Shown here in pieces: positions 1 to 5,704 of a stretch of DNA of 5,815 nt; the stretch's first letter is position 1, and each line of letters opens with the position of its first letter. Origin of the DNA: Erythrobacter sp. (GTDB taxonomy: Bacteria > Pseudomonadota > Alphaproteobacteria > Sphingomonadales > Sphingomonadaceae); assembly GCA_003483125.1 (NCBI GenBank), contig DMWU01000185.1, forward strand, positions 1-5,815, read 5' to 3'. The notes beneath the pieces were generated by a model that saw only the letters and a program-made list of their open reading frames with translations, did no database searches and was not told where the DNA came from. The position numbers and the translations under genes are program-made.

Positions 1-341
1 TCGACGCGCGCCTTGGCATGCGATTCAACAGGCTTCACCGGCAGTTGCCAGCCGAGCCAACTGCGCGCCTTGCAACCCATCGATTGCAAGGTCAGCGCGA
101 GCAGGCCGCTTGTTACCTGCTCCCCGCTTGAAACCACCACATCATATTCGGCCGGATCGTAGAGCGCATTGGCCTCGCGGCAGAAATTGACAAGGCGATC
201 GGTCTCGCCCGCCATGGCGCTGACCACGACAGCCACTTCATGCCCGGCTGCCTGCTGCTTGCGCACGATATTGGCCACGCGACGAATGCGCTCGGTCCCC
301 GCCATGGAGGTGCCGCCGAATTTCATCACTATGCGTGCCAA
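1..341 (-). CDS. lysC: Aspartate kinase, N-terminal part (runs off left edge)
   Basis: Aspartokinase phosphorylates L-aspartate with ATP, the first step towards lysine, threonine, methionine and diaminopimelate; it is cytosolic. The 113 residues visible hold the family's N-terminal kinase signature KFGGTSMAG (residues 7-15, with the ATP-binding lysine K7), the VVVSAMAGETD stretch (38-48) and SSGEQVTSGLLA (71-82). The rest of the kinase domain and the regulatory ACT domains lie beyond the left edge. I chose the TTG at 339-341, giving MARIVMKFGG, because an AGGGA ribosome site lies 9 nt upstream and the MARIV lead-in is usual in this family. ATG at 326 and GTG at 329 are alternatives but would cut into the first beta strand. 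It is divergent from ubiG, an arrangement I recall from other alphaproteobacteria. Identity is certain; the start is probable. Confidence 0.95.
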   Translation of the reverse strand, partial: MARIVMKFGGTSMAGTERIRRVANIVRKQQAAGHEVAVVVSAMAGETDRLVNFCREANALYDPAEYDVVVSSGEQVTSGLLALTLQSMGCKARSWLGWQLPVKPVESHAKARV

Positions 342-408
342 GTGTCGTATTCCCTATGCAATTGCGGTTATACTGGTGCCAGTGGTTTGCGCCTGTTAGG
401 GCGCGTGT
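342..408. promoter_or_regulatory. Divergent lysC/ubiG promoter region
   Basis: These 67 bp must hold the start signals of both divergent genes unless transcripts enter from elsewhere. A GGTTATACT patch at 366-374 can be read as a -10 element on either strand (TATACT on plus, TATAAC on minus), but neither has a good -35 at normal spacing. An inverted repeat ACTGG-TG-CCAGT at 372-383 sits directly beside it, where an operator would act on both promoters. A second small inverted repeat, GCGCC-TGTTAG-GGCGC at 389-404, lies just before the ubiG start and includes its probable ribosome site (AGGG, 398-401). The promoter role is inferred from position. Confidence 0.5.
351..355 (-). promoter_or_regulatory. 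Ribosome binding site of lysC (supports TTG start)
   Basis: Read on the minus strand this is AGGGA, 9 nt before the TTG at 341. It is the only good Shine-Dalgarno match near the possible starts and lies too far (24 nt) from the ATG at 326, so it favours the TTG start. Confidence 0.55.
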
Positions 409-1164
409 ATGAGCGATGCAACAACCAGCGCTACAAACAATTCTTTGGCGGCCACAACCATACGGCCTGAAGAGGCGGCGCATTTTAGCGGGCTGGCGCG
501 CGAATGGTGGGATCCCAACGGGCCCATGGCCTCGCTTCACAAGGTCAATCCATTGCGGCTTCAGTTCATTCGCGATGCCATCGACAAGCATTGGGGCGAA
601 GATACCGCTTCCACGCTACCGCTAACGGGAAAAAGCGCACTGGATGTCGGTTGCGGCGCAGGGTTGATGTGTGAACCTCTTGCCAGATTGGGCGCAAAGG
701 TGACCGGCGTCGATGCTTCGAACGAAAACATTGGCGTTGCTTCCGCCCACGCAAAAGGTGCCGGTCTGGATATCAACTATCTCACTGGCGAGCTGGATGC
801 ACATGATCTCGATCACTTCGACCTCGTAGTTTCTCTAGAGGTTATTGAGCATGTGGCAGACAAGCGGGTATTTCTCGCTAGCCTTGCCGCAAGGATGAAG
901 CCTGATGGATTGCTGGTTATGTCCACCCCCAACCGCACCGCTGCAAGCAAGCTATTGCTGGTAGAGGCGGCGGAGAGAGTGGGTTTTGTCCCGCGAGGCA
1001 CGCATGACTGGAGCGATTTCGTAACTCCTGAAGAGTTGGCCGACCTGTTGGCCGAAGCGGGCCTCATTATGGACTCACCTAGGGGTATAAGCTGGCGACC
1101 GGGCAAGGGCATGCATTTGTCGGACGAACTGGCGCTGAATTACATCTTCACTGCTCGTCGCTGA
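409..1164 (+). CDS. ubiG: Ubiquinone biosynthesis O-methyltransferase UbiG
   Basis: UbiG uses S-adenosylmethionine for both O-methylation steps of ubiquinone synthesis, on polyprenyl-hydroxyphenol intermediates and on demethylubiquinol, probably at the inner face of the cytoplasmic membrane. The 251-residue product has the normal family length. Family marks are the N-terminal WWDPNGPM (33-40) and HKVNPLR (44-50), the SAM-binding glycine loop LDVGCGAG (78-85), the acidic VDAS (101-104) that ends strand two, EVIEHV (144-149) and STPNRT (172-177). This is a complete class I methyltransferase fold. The ATG has a modest AGGG ribosome site 7 nt upstream, partly inside a small hairpin. It is divergent from lysC, and its last 17 bp overlap the end of the convergent phosphodiesterase gene. 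Nothing looks broken. Confidence 0.95.
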   Translation: MSDATTSATNNSLAATTIRPEEAAHFSGLAREWWDPNGPMASLHKVNPLRLQFIRDAIDKHWGEDTASTLPLTGKSALDVGCGAGLMCEPLARLGAKVTGVDASNENIGVASAHAKGAGLDINYLTGELDAHDLDHFDLVVSLEVIEHVADKRVFLASLAARMKPDGLLVMSTPNRTAASKLLLVEAAERVGFVPRGTHDWSDFVTPEELADLLAEAGLIMDSPRGISWRPGKGMHLSDELALNYIFTARR

Positions 1165-2248
1165 GAACCGCCAGGGCACGCGCCACCGCCTCGGGGTGGT
1201 CCGTAAAGACGCCATCAATACCCTGTGCCCTCAATAAGCCTACCAATGCCTGGATGTCCCCCGTGGCACTTTCGCTGTCGCCACGCCGAAGCTTGGGGGG
1301 AAGAAAAGCGTTCTCCTTGCGCAAGGTCCATGTGTGGAGTTCCAGCCCGGCATCGATCGAATCTCGCACCAAATCTAGCGGTGCGCCCTCCGCATCGAAT
1401 AGCAGTCGCATATCGGGCGCAACAATATCGGCATAACTCGCAATATCCGCTAGCCCACTTGGCGAGCCCATTTCACTATAGGAGATGCCCGGCTCGTCCG
1501 CCGGACCGCCGGTTGAGTCGATCAATTGGGCCAGTTTCACATCGACCATTCGATCCAGCCTTTGCAGCGGGCCGATCTCAAAGCTTTGGAGAATTACCTT
1601 TGCATCGGCTCCATCCAATCCTTCCTTGCGCAACTCGCTAACAAGCAGGTCGACCACATCAATGCCGGTCTCTTGCAACAAGAAATTGGGATGCTTCAAC
1701 TCGGGATAGAGACCGATACGCCTCCCAGTCTCAACCTCCTTGGCGCGAACTAGGTGGATGATCTCTTCAAAGGTTGGTACCTGATAAAGACCATTGAAGC
1801 GCAGATTGGCACGGCGAACGGTCGGAAAGCGCTCCCTGGCGCGTAAGGTGCGGATCTCTTCCAATGTGAAGTCTTCGGCGAACCATCCGGCAACACGCTG
1901 TCCATCGATGGTCTTCTCGCGGCGACGGCCCTCAAACTCTTCTCGGCTTGCCACATCGGTCGTATCTGAAAGCTCGGTTTCATGCCGCGCGATCAGCACA
2001 AGATCCTTTGTTACGACCAGGTCAGGCTCGATGTAATCGGCACCTTGATCAATTGCTCGCTCGTACGCGGCTAATGTGTGCTCTGGGCGCTCGCCGCTGG
2101 CACCGCGATGCGCAATGATGAGCATTTCATCGCTTTGTGCACGGATTTCTATAGGAAATACAGTAGCTAAGCCGATGATAGTAAATGCAGCAAACAGCGC
2201 TCTAATTAACCTCTCGTTAGCGACTATCTGCGAAATTTTGCGAACCAT
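1148..2248 (-). CDS. glpQ: Secreted glycerophosphodiester phosphodiesterase (GlpQ-like)
   Basis: GDPD enzymes hydrolyse glycerophosphodiesters such as glycerophosphocholine to glycerol-3-phosphate and an alcohol, usually needing calcium. Numbered from the ATG at 2248 (366 residues), the N-terminus has basic residues, a hydrophobic run at about 20-33 and a likely cleavage near IRA-QS (about 37), so periplasmic export is expected. The GDPD marks are present: HRG (47-49), EPD (74-76), RHE (88-90, second catalytic histidine H89), ELK (183-185), QSFE (221-224), HTWTLR (305-310) and GVFTDHP (346-352). The start is uncertain. ATG 2278 gives 376 residues and an over-long signal region; TTG 2254 has AGGAG at an ideal 7 nt; ATG 2248 has the same AGGAG at 13 nt. 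No transporter or glycerol-phosphate genes lie beside it, so the physiological substrate is open. It is convergent with ubiG. Confidence 0.92.
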   Translation of the reverse strand: MVRKISQIVANERLIRALFAAFTIIGLATVFPIEIRAQSDEMLIIAHRGASGERPEHTLAAYERAIDQGADYIEPDLVVTKDLVLIARHETELSDTTDVASREEFEGRRREKTIDGQRVAGWFAEDFTLEEIRTLRARERFPTVRRANLRFNGLYQVPTFEEIIHLVRAKEVETGRRIGLYPELKHPNFLLQETGIDVVDLLVSELRKEGLDGADAKVILQSFEIGPLQRLDRMVDVKLAQLIDSTGGPADEPGISYSEMGSPSGLADIASYADIVAPDMRLLFDAEGAPLDLVRDSIDAGLELHTWTLRKENAFLPPKLRRGDSESATGDIQALVGLLRAQGIDGVFTDHPEAVARALAVLSDEQ

Positions 2249-2417
2249 GTTCAAGAAGCTTCTCCTGGCGACGATCATCGTCTTTATTGGCCTTTGGGGC
2301 GCTGGTTACGACGTCACTTCGGTCAAACACAATATCCAGAACGCCGCTGACAAGCAGGCGGGCAATATGAGTGGCCGCAATGCAAGGGACGATTCCGGTT
2401 GGGGCTCGGGCTCATAA
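2247..2417 (+). CDS. Possible small membrane or secreted peptide, 56 residues
   Basis: I do not recognise this product. It begins MFKKLLLATIIVFIGLWGAG: two lysines, then a hydrophobic span at about 5-19 that could be an uncleaved signal anchor or a signal peptide. A polar tail follows (TSVKHNIQNAADKQAG, then a Gly/Ser/Asp-rich end). There is no lipobox cysteine, in fact no cysteine at all. The stop lies 15 nt before the convergent end of the yffB-type gene. The ATG shares a CATG with the likely minus-strand start of the glpQ-like gene, so the two divergent frames overlap by only 2 bp. For it: protein-like composition, a convincing N-terminus and a good fit in an otherwise empty gap. Against it: no clear ribosome site and short length. 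A longer in-frame ATG at 2076 would run through glpQ antisense and is not credible. Confidence 0.45.
   Translation: MFKKLLLATIIVFIGLWGAGYDVTSVKHNIQNAADKQAGNMSGRNARDDSGWGSGS
2262..2266 (-). promoter_or_regulatory. Ribosome binding site of the glpQ-like gene
   Basis: Read on the minus strand this is AGGAG. It lies 7 nt before a TTG (2252-2254) and 13 nt before an ATG (2246-2248) in the same frame. It lies inside the frame if translation began at ATG 2278, which argues against that longest start. Confidence 0.5.
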
Positions 2418-2432
2418 GGATGCTGCTGGCTG

Positions 2433-2786
2433 TCAGGCTTGCTTCAAACCTTGTGACCAATCATCTGCGTTAAAGCCGACCAGTACTCCGCCAGCATGCT
2501 CAATTACCGGTCGCTTAATCATCGACGGGTGCTCCGCCATCAGTCGAATTGCTTTGCCTTCATCGATATCAGCCTTGTCTGCATCGCTGAGTTTGCGAAA
2601 AGTCGTGCCACGACGGTTGAGCAAGGCCTCCCAACTGGCGGCCTTTGACCACTCAGCCAGCTTGGCCGGATCGGCACCTTCCTTCTTATAATCGTGGAAG
2701 GCATATTCTATGCCTTGTCCGTCCAGCCATTTGCGCGCCTTCTTCACCGTATCGCAATTGGGAATTCCGTAAAATTCAACAGTCAT
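2433..2786 (-). CDS. ArsC/Spx-fold reductase-like protein (YffB type)
   Basis: This 117-residue protein has the thioredoxin-like ArsC/Spx fold. It opens MTVEFYGIPNCDTVKKARKW with the single active-site-type cysteine C11 in NCDT; the KKARKWL helix and FHDYKK (30-35) are typical of the YffB/Spx subgroup. HPSMIKRPVI (86-95) supplies the conserved Arg-Pro that closes the pocket. True glutaredoxin-coupled arsenate reductases carry additional conserved arginines, and no ars genes lie nearby, so arsenic resistance is unlikely. The natural substrate of YffB-type proteins is not settled; a glutathione-dependent thiol reductase has been proposed. It is last in a minus-strand cluster, 10 nt after the ruvC stop, with a weak purine-rich ribosome site (AAAGAGAG), so co-transcription is likely. 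Confidence 0.88.
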   Translation of the reverse strand: MTVEFYGIPNCDTVKKARKWLDGQGIEYAFHDYKKEGADPAKLAEWSKAASWEALLNRRGTTFRKLSDADKADIDEGKAIRLMAEHPSMIKRPVIEHAGGVLVGFNADDWSQGLKQA

Positions 2787-2796
2787 GGTCTCTCTT

Positions 2797-3270
2797 TCAA
2801 TATTGCGCGGTCAAATTCGCATCGGCGATTGCGACAGCCAAAGCGTCTGCAGCATCAGCGCCCGATATCTCGGCAGCCGGTAACAGCACTTTCAACATTG
2901 CCTGCACTTGAACTTTATCGGCGCCGCCAGTGCCAACGACGCTCTTCTTGACCAATCGGGCGGCATGTTCGCGTACCTCAAGCCCCGCCGCGCCACAGGC
3001 GGCAAGCACCGCTCCGCGGGCTTGCGCCAGCTTCAAGGTCGATTGCGGGTTCTTGTTGGCGAAAACTTCTTCCGCCGCTGCGCGGTCTGGCTGATAAGTG
3101 GCAATGACCGCAGCAATTGCATCGTTTAGATGGTTTAGGCGCTCAGCGGTTTGTGCCTTCGCAGTTGTTTTTACCTCGCCATTGGCAATGTGCGAAATTC
3201 GCGCGCCGTCGACCTTGATTACCCCCCACCCGGTGCAACTGAGCGAAGGATCAAGGCCGAGGATGATCAT
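2797..3270 (-). CDS. ruvC: Crossover junction endodeoxyribonuclease RuvC
   Basis: RuvC is the dimeric nuclease that cuts Holliday junctions moved by RuvAB, completing recombination and fork repair. The 157 residues match the usual compact family size. The opening MIILGLDPSL carries the first catalytic aspartate, D7. The acidic residue of EEVF is E67 by comparison with the E. coli IEQVF motif, followed by the conserved LKLAQARGAV stretch (79-88). The final pair is D139 and D142 in GADAADALAVA. All four metal-binding carboxylates are therefore present and the enzyme should be active. It lies between yebC (11 nt upstream) and the yffB-type gene (10 nt downstream). ruvA and ruvB, often next to ruvC, are not in the window. 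No clear Shine-Dalgarno precedes the ATG, so it may depend on coupling to yebC translation. Confidence 0.96.
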   Translation of the reverse strand: MIILGLDPSLSCTGWGVIKVDGARISHIANGEVKTTAKAQTAERLNHLNDAIAAVIATYQPDRAAAEEVFANKNPQSTLKLAQARGAVLAACGAAGLEVREHAARLVKKSVVGTGGADKVQVQAMLKVLLPAAEISGADAADALAVAIADANLTAQY

Positions 3271-3281
3271 CTAGGGAGAGG

Positions 3282-4028
3282 TCAAGCGTCTAGCTTGGCC
3301 ATAACCTCGTCAGAGATTTCATAATTGCCCCAGACGGTCTGCACATCGTCATCATCATCGAGAGCGTCGATCAGTTTCAAGAGTGTGCCCGCGCCCTTTT
3401 CGTCCATCTCGACGGTAAGGCTGGGTTTCCACGCCAACTTGACTTCCTTGGCTTCTCCCAATGCATTCTCAAGGTTTGACGAGACCTCGTGCAGATCCTC
3501 GGCAGCGGTCCAGATTTCGTGTCCGTCTTCGGATGATTGAATATCTTCTGCACCAGCCTCGAGCGCCGCTTCAAGTACCTTGTCCTCATCGCCAGCTTCT
3601 GGGCCATATTCGATGTAGCCGAGCCTTTCAAACCCATGGGCAACCGAGCCTTCAGTACCCAGGTTTCCTCCATTCTTGCTGAATGCTGTGCGGACGGCGG
3701 TTGCTGTGCGATTGCGGTTGTCGGTCAGGGCCTCGACAATGATCGCGCTGCCGCCTGGGCCATAACCTTCATAGCGGACTTCTTCGTAGTTTTCCTCGTC
3801 ACCGCCAGAAGCCTTGTCGATGGCGCGCTGGATATTGTCCTTGGGCATCGATTGCGCCTTGGCGTTATTGACCGCCAGCCGCAGGCGCGGGTTCATATCC
3901 GGATCGAGAGCGCCCATCTTTGCAGCTACCGTGATTTCACGGCTCAGCTTTGAAAACAGGTTTGAACGCTTCTTATCCTGCGCGCCCTTGCGGTGCATGA
4001 TGTTCTTGAATTTGGAATGGCCTGCCAT
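3282..4028 (-). CDS. yebC: YebC/PmpR (TACO1-family) protein
   Basis: YebC-family proteins were long described as DNA-binding regulators (PmpR). More recent work, and the mitochondrial relative TACO1, point to a ribosome-associated role easing translation of proline-rich stretches. The 248-residue length is typical. The N-terminus has the family signature [10 protein letters not shown] with [10 protein letters not shown] (12-21). Further marks are [10 protein letters not shown] (61-70), YEGYGPGG (86-93), NRNRT (104-108), GNLG (121-124) and the acidic [10 protein letters not shown] plus VWGNY (221-236). All three expected domains appear intact. It is the first gene of the yebC-ruvC-yffB run, a common pairing with ruvC in proteobacteria. 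Its 5' side is an 81-bp spacer with repeats, the probable promoter. Which activity dominates here cannot be read from sequence. Confidence 0.95.
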   Translation of the reverse strand: MAGHSKFKNIMHRKGAQDKKRSNLFSKLSREITVAAKMGALDPDMNPRLRLAVNNAKAQSMPKDNIQRAIDKASGGDEENYEEVRYEGYGPGGSAIIVEALTDNRNRTATAVRTAFSKNGGNLGTEGSVAHGFERLGYIEYGPEAGDEDKVLEAALEAGAEDIQSSEDGHEIWTAAEDLHEVSSNLENALGEAKEVKLAWKPSLTVEMDEKGAGTLLKLIDALDDDDDVQTVWGNYEISDEVMAKLDA

Positions 4029-4109
4029 TGGTCCGATTCAGTCCGTCTGAATAGTTTGTTTGTCCGACGCTGCCCCTAGCCGAGCCGGGCTCATGGGGCA
4101 ACGCATTGC
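4029..4109 (-). promoter_or_regulatory. Probable leader and promoter region of the yebC-ruvC-yffB cluster
   Basis: This 81-bp gap separates the hydrolase stop from the yebC start. It holds an inverted repeat TTCAG-TCCGT-CTGAA (4037-4051) and three direct copies of GTCCG starting at 4031, 4041 and 4062, about one and two helical turns apart. A GATTC (GANTC, the CcrM methylation motif of alphaproteobacteria) is at 4035-4039. Nearer the hydrolase are GGCAA-CGCA-TTGCC (4097-4110) and GAGCC-G-GGCTC (4082-4092). Neither is followed by a T run on the minus strand, so they are poor intrinsic terminators. I find no convincing -35/-10 pair. Confidence 0.4.
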
Positions 4110-4955
4110 CTATGCCGGCATGTTGCGAGTGAGAAATTCGATCACGGCCGCATTGAACGCGTCATTCTTATCGCCCGCGACCATATGCCCGGCCTCCCTC
4201 ACATCCACAGCCTCAACATGCGGCACCTTTTCGCGGAAGGATGCAATGCTGTTGTCGGACACGATATCGCTCAGTTTCCCGCGAACGACCAAAACGGGGA
4301 TGTCGCTGCGCTTTCCCAATTTTTCCGTCGAGTGCGCAAGCTGCCCCCGGAATTGGGCCGGGCTCTCTATATCGAACATGACCGGGTCCCAATGCCAGTA
4401 GAGCCGCCCATCCTCGCGAAGGCGCAGGTTTTTCATCAACCCGCTTGGGTCCTTGGGGCGCGGACGTTCCGGATAATAGGCCGCTACGGCATCCGCCGCC
4501 GCCTCAAGCGAGGCAAACCCATCGTGATTTGCATTCATGAAGTTTACGATGCGCGAAACGCCCGCCGGCTCCATATCAGGAACGATATCGACCAAGATCA
4601 CGGCAGAGGGCTCCAAACCCTGGCCAACAGCATGGATCGAGGTCAATCCACCCATCGAGGCTCCAACCAGTGCAAACGGCTTGCCAAAGCGATCGGTTAC
4701 AGCATGCACATCCTTGATGCGGTCATGGATCGAATAAGCTTTGGCGCTGGACCAATCGCTCTCCCCGTGGCCGCGCGCATCCAGATTTACGACTTGGTAT
4801 CCTGCTGCAACCAGGGCCTTCATTGCGCCAGACCAGCTATGCCGGGTCTGCCCGCCACCATGCATCAGCAGGACGAGTGGCGCGCCTTCAGGCCCGCCAA
4901 CATCGCCCACGAGAGTCAAGCCGTCGCTGCTCTCAAACTCGGTTCGAATAGCCAT
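4110..4955 (-). CDS. Alpha/beta hydrolase, substrate unknown
   Basis: This 281-residue cytosolic alpha/beta-hydrolase-fold protein has a complete catalytic set. The oxyanion-loop motif is HGGGQTRHSW (32-41), the DARGHGES turn is at 59-66, and the nucleophile elbow GASMGG has S100. The acid is probably D230 in GKLSD (D234 is a less likely choice), and the histidine is H257 in EAGHMVAGD. Residues about 126-200 form an inserted lid rich in charged and aromatic residues. The layout resembles esterases, epoxide hydrolases and haloperoxidase-like enzymes; a serine nucleophile argues against a dehalogenase or epoxide hydrolase, which use aspartate. It starts 12 nt after the ybjQ-like stop and has no evident Shine-Dalgarno, suggesting it is translated as part of that transcript. 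The genomic context gives no hint of the substrate. Confidence 0.88.
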   Translation of the reverse strand: MAIRTEFESSDGLTLVGDVGGPEGAPLVLLMHGGGQTRHSWSGAMKALVAAGYQVVNLDARGHGESDWSSAKAYSIHDRIKDVHAVTDRFGKPFALVGASMGGLTSIHAVGQGLEPSAVILVDIVPDMEPAGVSRIVNFMNANHDGFASLEAAADAVAAYYPERPRPKDPSGLMKNLRLREDGRLYWHWDPVMFDIESPAQFRGQLAHSTEKLGKRSDIPVLVVRGKLSDIVSDNSIASFREKVPHVEAVDVREAGHMVAGDKNDAFNAAVIEFLTRNMPA

Positions 4956-4967
4956 CTATTTAAGGAA

Positions 4968-5315
4968 TCAGATCTTTACGGCGGTTCCGCTGGCTGAAAC
5001 CATCAGCATCGAACCGGTATCGCCGATCACTTCGTAGTCCAGATCTACGCCGACGACAGCATTTCCGCCGCGTGTAGCGCATTCAGCCTGCAGCTCCTGG
5101 ATCGCCTGCTCGCGCGCCTCAGCAAGGATACGCTCGTATGAACCAGACCGGCCGCCTACAATATCGCGAATATTGGCAAAAAGATCGCGGAACAGATTGG
5201 CCCCAACGATCACTTCACCCGTCACAATGCCAAGATATTCCTGGATCGGTCGCCCTTCAATTGTGGGCGTAGTGGTGACGATAATCCCGCGAGCATCTTT
5301 CCAAGGTCCGGACAT
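4968..5315 (-). CDS. YbjQ-like UPF0145 family protein
   Basis: This is a small cytosolic protein of the UPF0145/YbjQ family, whose function is not known; structures in the family show ring-like oligomers. The family core is clear: [20 protein letters not shown] from residue 14, [20 protein letters not shown] (38-57), [15 protein letters not shown] (83-97) and [13 protein letters not shown] (101-113). At 115 residues it is slightly longer than E. coli YbjQ because of about ten extra N-terminal residues, [10 protein letters not shown]. The ATG is nonetheless well supported by an AGGA ribosome site 7 nt upstream. It lies 54 nt downstream of gapR and 12 nt upstream of the hydrolase, all on the same strand, so a shared transcript is plausible. 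No signal peptide, membrane span or cysteine pair suggests metal binding. Confidence 0.92.
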   Translation of the reverse strand: MSGPWKDARGIIVTTTPTIEGRPIQEYLGIVTGEVIVGANLFRDLFANIRDIVGGRSGSYERILAEAREQAIQELQAECATRGGNAVVGVDLDYEVIGDTGSMLMVSASGTAVKI

Positions 5316-5322
5316 TACACTA

Positions 5323-5326
5323 TCCT
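5323..5326 (-). promoter_or_regulatory. Ribosome binding site of the ybjQ-like gene
   Basis: Read on the minus strand this is AGGA, 7 nt before the ATG at 5315. It supports the start that gives the protein an N-terminal extension relative to E. coli YbjQ. Confidence 0.55.
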
Positions 5327-5369
5327 AGCTTATCCCTTGATCCACACGATATTGCAGTGCCCGGCTAAA

Positions 5370-5606
5370 TCAACCCAGTCCCAGCGCGGCCTTGTACGTC
5401 TCAAGAACAGTTTCCATTTCCGCTCTATCGTCAGGCTTCATCTTCCTAAGTCGGACGATCTGCCGCATGATCTTCGTATCGTATCCAACCGCTTTCGCCT
5501 CTGCATAGACATCGCGAATATCGTCGGCGATCCCCTTCTTCTCTTCTTCTAGGCGTTCAATACGCTCGATCAGCAAGCGCAGGCGATCATCGGTGGCTTC
5601 TGCCAT
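5370..5606 (-). CDS. gapR: GapR-type nucleoid protein (DUF2312/UPF0335)
   Basis: GapR is an alphaproteobacterial nucleoid-associated protein. In Caulobacter it binds AT-rich, overtwisted DNA ahead of replication and transcription and stimulates type II topoisomerases. This 78-residue product has the family pattern: a long charged coiled-coil helix (about 7-32, [18 protein letters not shown]), then [13 protein letters not shown] (33-45) and the basic DNA-contacting segment [12 protein letters not shown] (46-57). A final helix ends in YKAALG. It is about ten residues shorter than Caulobacter GapR, the difference being at the variable N-terminus before the coiled coil. A GGAG ribosome site lies 10 nt before the ATG, and a GAATC (GANTC) methylation site at 5631-5635 lies in the leader. 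It is first of the gapR, ybjQ-like, hydrolase run. Whether it performs the full Caulobacter role here is inferred. Confidence 0.9.
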   Translation of the reverse strand: MAEATDDRLRLLIERIERLEEEKKGIADDIRDVYAEAKAVGYDTKIMRQIVRLRKMKPDDRAEMETVLETYKAALGLG

Positions 5607-5704
5607 CTTTCAAATACTCCATTTGGATGAGAATCAGTTGCCCAGGCGATAACCAGCCCTGCGGCCAGGGTGAAGGCGCCAAGGCAATTAATCCTGTTGG
5701 TTTT
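5573..5704 (-). pseudogene. Out-of-frame hydrophobic segment following the A6 run (possible broken gene 3' part)
   Basis: Read on the minus strand after the six-A run, this open frame gives KTNRINCLGAFTLAAGLVIA and then [13 protein letters not shown] before entering gapR, and ends at TGA 5570-5572. It is one positively flanked membrane span (LGAFTLAAGLVIAWA, 5639-5683) with codons that look like those of real genes nearby (GGC, GCC, TTC, ACC, CTG). It has no start of its own. Joined to the upstream 30-residue frame it would make a sensible soluble-head, single-span protein ending near or overlapping the gapR start. This is a reading of composition only. Confidence 0.3.

Noticed and set aside
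238..591. Minus-strand open frame of 117 codons across the lysC/ubiG gap
   Set aside because: It crosses the divergent promoter and overlaps both lysC (other frame) and ubiG, each of which has clear family motifs.
1225..1641. Plus-strand open frame of 138 codons
   Set aside because: It is antisense to the 3' half of the phosphodiesterase gene, and its Arg/Pro/His-rich product is typical of a shadow frame.
2433..2786. Arsenate reductase of an ars operon
   Set aside because: The protein is of the YffB/Spx subgroup, and no arsenic transporter or ArsR gene is nearby, so a resistance role is not supported.
3537..3953. Plus-strand open frame of 138 codons
   Set aside because: It is antisense to yebC, whose family signatures cover the whole region. 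The predicted product is not protein-like.
4082..4110. Intrinsic terminator after the hydrolase gene
   Set aside because: Two short inverted repeats are present (GAGCC-G-GGCTC and GGCAA-CGCA-TTGCC), but no T run follows either on the minus strand.
4185..4997. Plus-strand open frame of 270 codons
   Set aside because: It runs antisense to the alpha/beta hydrolase, whose catalytic motifs are intact on the minus strand. The antisense product has no recognisable motif and is a codon-bias shadow.
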